A stretch of DNA of 64,000 bases from Paguma larvata (taxonomy: Eukaryota; Chordata; Mammalia; Carnivora; Viverridae). A program made the translations under genes and the position numbers. Position 1 is the stretch's first letter; every line of letters starts with the position of its first letter. This document shows positions 58,421 through 64,000 of the stretch, piece by piece. The notes below the pieces were generated by a model. It was not told the origin of the DNA and did not search any database. It was given only the letters and a program-made list of their open reading frames with translations. The DNA lies in contig CM057839.1 in assembly GCA_030068075.1 (NCBI GenBank), forward strand, positions 18,393,167-18,457,166, given 5' to 3'.

Positions 58421-58620
58421 GGGTGGGGCCCCTGGGTGGCTCAGTCAGCTGAGCATCTGACTCTTGATTTTGGTTGAGGTCATGATCCCAGGGTCATGGC
58501 CTTGAGCCACACATTGGGCTCCATGCTAAGCGTGGATCCTGCTTAAGAGTCTCTCTCTCTCCCCCTCTTTCTCCTTCTGCCCCTTTCCATTTGCACTTTC
58601 TCTAAAAAAAAAAAAAAAAA
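58421..58620 (+). mobile_element. CAN-SINE, sense
   Basis: CCCCTGGGTGGCTCAGTCAG head, 'ttgattttggttgaggtcat', CT body, and a plain A-run as tail. A perfect 13 bp TSD TCATTCCATAGGT is at 58408-58420 and 58621-58633. The plain poly-A tail differs from the AATAAACATT type. Confidence 0.97.
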
Positions 58621-58633
58621 TCATTCCATAGGT

Positions 58634-59650
58634 AATGATCTCCAGGAAAATCTGTTAGCATCTTTAAAAATTTGACCTGATCATTTCTTCTATTCTAATA
58701 ATTTCTTAATTTCAATCTAACACTTAATTGTCAGATACTACTATACTTCTTATTAAAGGCAAGAGTCTCCTCTGTACAGTCTCTTTCTGGCCAGGAAAAC
58801 CACAGTCCAAATATTCCACATAGGTCTTCTCTTGAGTTAAAACATCTTGCCTACTGGCGTAAATTATTTATATCAGTGCATAATCTATTCTAGGAGGACC
58901 TGTGGAAAACATCTTACCCATTACTTGTTCTTTCTCTCTAATAACTGCTCTAAGCCATGCAACTAATTGTATCATTCTTTATCGTGGCTAATAGGAAACT
59001 GAGAGCCAAAATGTTCAGCCCAGCTCACAGGTGTTGGTGCCTCATCTTGTTAAAATGTGTGTATTTCATGTCTTAACCTCATACTGATTTCATGTTATTT
59101 TTCTGACTCTTATTTTTCATATCATTTCTATACTTGGATTTGTATTGTTATTCCCACTCTTATTTTCAGACCATATGGACCTGTACGCATTGATTTAAAC
59201 CAGTATCGGAAGAGTGATGATATAAATACATAAAACAGAAAACAATTAAGACACTGAATGGCTTGACCTCTTCTGGTTCAAATTATTAGCTCCTCTACGA
59301 GTTGTATAAGTCACGCAGTTAGAAGGGCCCTACAGCATAAGAATACATTAACGATGCAGTAAGAGGCATATGTCATATGAATAGCCACACACAACATGCA
59401 GTATAATTAAGGTTATTCAAACAGCCATGAATTCAAGGTCAATATGGCCTTCTTGTCTTTCGGGACTGGTTTCAGCTGGATGTACAACTTAAGGGAAGTA
59501 CCTCAATTGATTCCTCTTGCAAAAGAAATAAAACAAATAAATCAAAATCATATTGACTCTACATCTTAAATAATTTTAAACTTACTTCTTTCCATCTGTA
59601 CTACGACTACTCCCACCTAGGATAGAAGTTTTAAGTGGATACCCTACAGA
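58634..59650. other. Unassigned stretch
   Basis: AT-rich, with no gene or named repeat that I can defend. Confidence 0.5.
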
Positions 59651-59663
59651 CACAAAAGGACTT

Positions 59664-59877
59664 TTTTTTTTTTTTTAACATTTATTTATTTTTGAGACAC
59701 AGGGACAGAGCGTGAGCAGGAGAAGGGCAGAGAGAGAGGGAGACACAGAATCCGAAGCAGGCTCCAAGCTCTGAGCTGACAGCACAGAGCCTGACGCAGG
59801 GTTCGAACTCAACAGACCGCGAGATCATGACCTGAGTCAAAGTCGGCCACTTAACCGACTGAGCCACCCAGGCGCCC
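59664..59877 (-). mobile_element. Feliform CAN-SINE, antisense, young
   Basis: Reverse head GAGCCACCCAGGCGCCCC with CpGs intact. A perfect 13 bp TSD CACAAAAGGACTT is at 59651-59663 and 59878-59890. The minus frame 59682-59933 is SINE-derived. Confidence 0.98.
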
Positions 59878-59899
59878 CACAAAAGGACTTCTAAAAAAG

Positions 59900-60090
59900 C
59901 AAATAGTGACACTTGGACTGAAAAGTTTCCCACAGCTTCCTATCAATCTTGGGATGAAGTTCAAAGTCCTTAACGGCCAAAAAGGCCCATATGACCAACC
60001 CCTGCCTTAATCGGTCACCTCTTCTAGGCTCATCCAACCCTTTCTTCACTGGTAGACATGTTTACGAAGCGTGTACCCTGTGAAACAAAC
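59900..60090 (+). mobile_element. LINE L2 fragment, sense
   Basis: 'cttcctatcaatcttgggat', 'gaagttcaaagtccttaacg', 'aaaaggcccatatgaccaac', 'ccctgccttaatcggtcacc' match the L2 segment around 'ggataaagtccaaactcctt'. Confidence 0.78.
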
Positions 60091-60687
60091 ATACACACTA
60101 AAATGACTAATTGTACTTGAGCTTTTTCTCTCGGCAGAAGTAACCCTCTGGAAAGAGTGGTCTGCTTTGATTATTTCCACTCTATTCACCCATCAATCCT
60201 GCAATCTCGATTTTTTGACCTCAGTCCTTCTCGGTAAATGAAACCATCTGGGTAACTGGTGGAACTCCGAGTTGTCAAATCCAAGAGACAGCCATCCATT
60301 TCTAATCACTCTTGACCTCTTTGTAAATCTGACACAATTTACTCCCCAGTTCTCAAAACCCTCCCCTTTCCTCGCCTTCCAGAACACCACTGGATTAGGT
60401 TCTTTCTCCTTGTGTTTAATTATTTGTGTCGCCCCAGGCTCTGCCTCTCAGTTCTGACTCTGCGTGATCTTCTTCTCTGGGAGATTCACCTATGTGCCTA
60501 ATGCCCACCAACTCTACATCTGTGCTACTGTTTCAAGTGATATTCGGGCCCATGCTGCCGACCATCTACTGTGCGTTACCACCGTGATAAACCCGAGCAG
60601 CCTCAGTGTGACATGCCCACTCTTATACCTTCCTTCATTCGGAGTGTCTTCTCTTCTGAAGTCTACTTTAAAAACTGGGTATCTAAT
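60091..60687. other. Unassigned, pyrimidine-rich
   Basis: Possibly further decayed L2 text (60450-60660), not clear enough to call. The 124-residue plus frame at 60464-60838 runs into the next SINE. Confidence 0.4.
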
Positions 60688-60700
60688 AAATATGTCTTCT

Positions 60701-60902
60701 TTTTTTAAGTTTCTTTATTTTGAGAGAGAGAGAGAGAGAGAGAGAACCCACAGGGGAGGGGCAGACAGAGCGGGTAGAGGATCCAAAGCTGTCTCCAGGC
60801 TGACAGCAGAGAGCCTGATGCGGGGCTCGAACTCATGACCCGTGAGATCATGACCTCAGCTGAAGTCGAGCACCAAATCAACTAAGCCACCCAGGTGCCT
60901 GG
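60701..60902 (-). mobile_element. CAN-SINE, antisense
   Basis: T-run, (GA)n with ten or more units, reverse head AAGCCACCCAGGTGCC. TSD AAAT(A/C)TGTCTTCT is at about 60688-60700 and 60903-60915. Confidence 0.95.
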
Positions 60903-60915
60903 ACAAATCTGTCTT

Positions 60916-61479
60916 CTCCATCTGCTCCATCCACTTTTTCGAGAAGGGCTTCTCTGAGTGGTACTAGGTTAAAAAACATCCCAAGGGAATGATAAAAAGT
61001 GAGCTAAGTCAAAATACCCTTTTCCTTATGCAAATATAATAAATGTGTTTTCTTAAAAATCAAATAAACAGATCCTCTCAAGGACAATGTCTCTCAGAGC
61101 TTTAATGTGCTGATATGTATTACGCCTCCTCAAGATCCATGCTTGGGATGCAGCATTTCTCCCAAGCTAGTGAGGCACTTTTGCTAAGAACACTAATTAG
61201 ACGGCTTCTAGAAACAACACGCCATGGAACACAGTTTGGGTTTGCCAGCCACTCTTTTCGAGGTCAGCTTAGGCAGAGCTCATAAAAACAGCATCTCAAG
61301 GACTGATAAATGTATACATTTCTATGCCGTGCATAGGAGAGGCAGCCCGGTCGTGTAAATGGGCTCCGAGCAGCCCTTCTCAGAGGACTATTTAGGAGAT
61401 CCTGAGTCTTCCTTCCACCTGTGCTAAATTACAGAGTAATTTCCTGTTCTTTATTTTGATTAATAAATCAAATGAATTC
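60916..61479. other. Unassigned stretch
   Basis: No gene or named repeat recognised. Confidence 0.5.
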
Positions 61480-61740
61480 ATCAAATATTGATTAAACACC
61501 TGTTCCATACAAGACACCATGGTAGTTATTAAGGATCCCAAGAAGGCCTGAACGTGGTTTTGTCCCTTCAGGGCTCAGTCTAGGGGGAAACACATTTGTA
61601 AAAAATTTAATTAATGTGACAAAGTGCAATGAAAGAAGTATGTATTAATTTATGTGAGAGCACAGGGGAAGAAATGATTTCCTTTCCTTGGAGAGATAAG
61701 AGAGGGGGTCAGAGGAGATTTTAACTAGGTGGTTTATAGT
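61480..61740. mobile_element. Ancient mammal-wide repeat (L2- or MIR-related)
   Basis: 'tattgattaaacacctgttc', 'caagacaccatggtagttat', 'gggctcagtctagggggaaa', 'gacaaagtgcaatgaaagaa', 'gtgagagcacaggggaag' follow a familiar old LINE-like text. Family and strand not asserted. Confidence 0.5.
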
Positions 61741-62136
61741 CTCCTTACCAAAAAATAAAAATAAAAAATAAAAAAAGCACACAAGATGGAACATATTCCT
61801 AGTGCATAAACAGGAAATTGAATTTATTGTGGTTAAATTTATCTAAGTTCACAAAGCTGATGAGTAGCAAAACAAACCTGAACTAAGACTGGTCAGATAC
61901 GACTGAAGGAAGAGAAGGTGAGAAGTATGAAAAGATGAAAAGGTATGTTTCATTGGGGAAAACAGAAGCACGGAGGTATGGCTGAGAGCGAACACCAGGT
62001 CTGTGCTCAGCTGGGGGCTGGGCAGGTCACCGGGGGTGAACGGTCTGAGAGGATTCCCTACTTGCTTGCCGGCCTGTGACTGTTTCCTGGGTGCTGACAG
62101 AAGCCAAGAGACTCACAGAGCGGCAAGTAAGCAGCA
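61741..62136. other. Flank of the large inverted repeat
   Basis: A-rich to 61790, then increasingly GC- and CpG-rich from 61960. Whether the inverted repeat continues here cannot be judged, because the partner arm is cut by the window end. Confidence 0.45.
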
Positions 62137-62667
62137 TGAGCGTGATGACGGTCACCCAACTCCTCGGGGTGGGTGGGGGGAGTTCAACATGGCCGCCCGC
62201 ACATGTCGTGCCACAGGGGAGGAACGTGGGTCACGGGGGGCAAGCGGCTTTCCCACTTCTAGAGCAAGCTGAAACGATGCTGCTCTTTGCCCTGGTTGAA
62301 GACCGTCCCTCGAGGTCGCTTGTTGCCAACACAACCCTGAGGGATGGTCCAAATAAAGGGTAGTCGGGGCCTTGCACTTTTGGCATACTCAGCAAAAACA
62401 TACAGGGCATCAGGGAAGGTGGATTACGTCTCCTAACAAGGGGAAGATATAAGAGAAATATACTTCGCAAATTTCTATGTCTTTTGAATTCTTGACAAAG
62501 ATGATTTTTTTTAATGAATCAGAATTTTTACTTTATGCTGTGGTAAGTATGCGATTATGTACGGGATTTGCACAGGAACACTGAGGTCGAGTCCTTGCGC
62601 CTGTTCCATCCTAACCTTGTCTGTGCAATAATGTTGAAAGGCTCCTGGACTGGAGTCCAAGGGCAGC
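62137..62667 (+). repeat. Left arm of a large near-identical inverted repeat
   Basis: From TGAGCGTGATGACGGTCACC to GGAGTCCAAGGGCAGC the arm returns in reverse complement at 63448-64000. By eye I count about ten substitutions in some 530 aligned bases, plus a 1-base indel and the poly-G/C length difference, so roughly 98% identity. The arm has an AATAAA at 62352 that reads ACGTAAA in the partner. CpG density is well above the rest of the window. No SINE, LINE, LTR or gene family is recognised. Confidence 0.95.
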
Positions 62668-63447
62668 CTTATAATTCGCGCAAACACTGCCAGTTCTATC
62701 AGGTGATCCTCTGCCTGGAGTTTTTTAAATTTGCAACCAAGAGAGTTGGGTCAGTTTCTCCCTTTGGAGGGAAGATCTATGGTGGTCGTATTTTCTGCTA
62801 TATGAAGAAGGCTGCTGTGCAGCAGGAAAAAACTCCTAAAGCCAAGAGTGAGAGATCTGTCAACAGTCTAGTCTCGACTTTCCTTTCTTTAGCCCATCTC
62901 CATGCCCGCCCCTCCTTTGTCTTCAGGGTCCTGTGGGATGCCTCAGTATGCTTCGAAAGCATTCCTGTTTCAGTTTAGGACAGTTATAGTTGTGCTTCTT
63001 GAATCTTGAATCTGAAAGTGTGAACTAGTTTAGAAGGGCCGTGTTCTCAGATTTATCTCTAGGAACACTACCTGGGAAGCAGTAGGCACCATGGCTTCCA
63101 ACAAAGACAACACTGGAAACAAGACCAACAGACTGTCCCAACAGTTAGGAGAGAAATGCTGTTCCGTTTGCCCTTACAGACACGGCTGTGACTAGGTACT
63201 CTGATTCAGGGACGCCTTTAGAAATAATTTTTGGCTCTGAAATTAGTTTAGAGCACTTTAGTAGTTCCAGGCATGATCTGTGAGGAACCATGTTACATAT
63301 GGCAGCTCAACATCAAAAACTGACCTTTCCAAATGGAGAGAAAGCCTATGACGCCAAAGAAGCAGGGGCCAGATCACGAGGGGTTTGATGGTTACAGGAA
63401 AGTCAGGATCATTAGGATAAAGGACAGTGGGGTTGCCTGTTTTCATT
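62668..63447. other. 780 bp spacer between inverted arms, unassigned
   Basis: The spacer continues a plus-strand frame (62568-62978, 136 residues) that begins in the left arm and reads through GGKIYGGRIFCYMKKAA and EKTPKAKS. At 63091 a short frame starts in a good Kozak setting (GGCACCATGG) but stops after about 34 codons. I recognise neither product. A retrocopy remnant is possible but not shown. Confidence 0.5.
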
Positions 63448-64000
63448 GCTGCCCTTGGACTCCAGTCCAGGAGCCTCTCAACATTATTGCACAGACAAGG
63501 TTAGGATGGAACAGGCGCAAGGACTTGACCTCAGTGTTCCTGTGCAAATCCCATACATAATCGCATACTTACCACAGCATAAATTAAAAATTCTGATTCA
63601 TTAAAAAAAATCATCTTTGTCAAGAATTCAAAAGACACAGAAATTTGCGAAGTATATTTCTCTTATATCTTCCTCCTTGTTAGGAGACGTAATCCACCTT
63701 CCCTGATGCCCTGTATGTTTTTGCTGAGTATGCCAAAAGTGCAAGGCCCCGACTACCCTTTACGTGGACCATCCCTCAGGGTTGTGTTGGCAACAAGCGA
63801 CCTCGAGGGACGGTCTTCAAACAGGGCAAAGAGCAGCATCGTTTCAGCTTGCTCTAGAAGTGGGAAAGCCGCTTGCTCCCCCCCCCCCCCCCCCCCCCCC
63901 CCGTGACCCACGTTCCTCCCCTGTGGCACGACATGTGCGGGCGGCCATGTTGAACTTCCCCCACCCACCCCGAGGAGTAGGGTGACCGTCATCACGCTCA
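63448..64000 (-). repeat. Right arm of the inverted repeat, cut by the window end
   Basis: Reverse complement of 62137-62667, beginning GCTGCCCTTGGACTCCAGTC and still matching at base 64000, so the real arm is longer. Differences from the left arm include a C25 run where the left arm has G6 and loss of the AATAAA. Overlapping open frames on both strands mirror those of the left arm and carry no known domain. Confidence 0.95.
63878..63902 (+). repeat. C25 homopolymer
   Basis: Twenty-five C in a row. The homologous site in the left arm (62235-62240) has six G on the complementary strand, so this is a length change of 19 bases since the arms separated, or an assembly error. Confidence 0.95.

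Noticed and set aside
1..64000. Bacterial or phage features (operons, CRISPR, integrons)
   Set aside because: SINE, L1, L2, MIR and MaLR content identifies mammalian nuclear DNA; no regularly spaced repeat array or dense coding exists.

Overview
The window is AT-rich, repeat-dense mammalian nuclear DNA with no intact protein-coding gene that I can recognise. The lineage call rests on at least 27 copies of a tRNA-Lys-derived CAN-SINE. Many keep the cat-type head (GGCGCCTGGGTGGCTCAGTC ... GGCTCAGGTCATGATCTCAC), a (CT)n-rich body and an AAAATAAATAAACATTAAAAA tail. The dog-type head is absent, so I infer a feliform carnivore, most likely a felid. Several copies sit between perfect 10-15 bp target-site duplications and look young.

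Layout. 1-6 kb: an old purine-rich repeat, a MaLR-type LTR (1495-1925) and three SINEs. 6-10 kb: MER5A fragments in both orientations, a (TG)21 microsatellite, and a diverged inverted pair of an unidentified ~0.5 kb sequence (7963-8462 and 9243-9700). 13.6-15.1 kb: a stack of ancient repeats (L2, MIR, a short transposon-like repeat, a MaLR LTR). 18.5-22.6 kb: MIR and MaLR LTRs. 24-26 kb: antisense L1 pieces interrupted by SINEs. 27-36 kb: SINEs, MIR, L2 and a 3'-end L1M fragment split by a SINE. 36-41 kb: L2, MIR, SINEs and a direct pair of an unidentified ~110 bp sequence. 42-47 kb: two old L1 5' regions with an antisense MaLR LTR between them. 49.8-51.6 kb: four SINEs, three of them back to back, then a 5'-truncated young L1 with a perfect 14 bp TSD. 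53-61 kb: SINEs, an LTR, L2 pieces, microsatellites.

Two places stand out. (1) 62137-64000 is a large inverted repeat: arms of about 530-550 bp, about 98% alike by eye, around a 780 bp spacer. It runs off the window edge, is much richer in CpG than its surroundings, and one arm carries C25 where the other has G6. (2) On the minus strand at 52513-52137, two reading frames flanked by consensus splice signals join in phase across a 105 bp would-be intron. This is the best candidate for real exons, but I recognise no protein family.

There is no operon, phage, CRISPR or other prokaryotic feature. The other open frames are short and mostly fall in SINEs, LINEs and simple repeats. Repeat names come from remembered consensus text without any database search, so subfamily names are deliberately loose and boundaries are good to roughly 10-30 bp unless a TSD fixes them.
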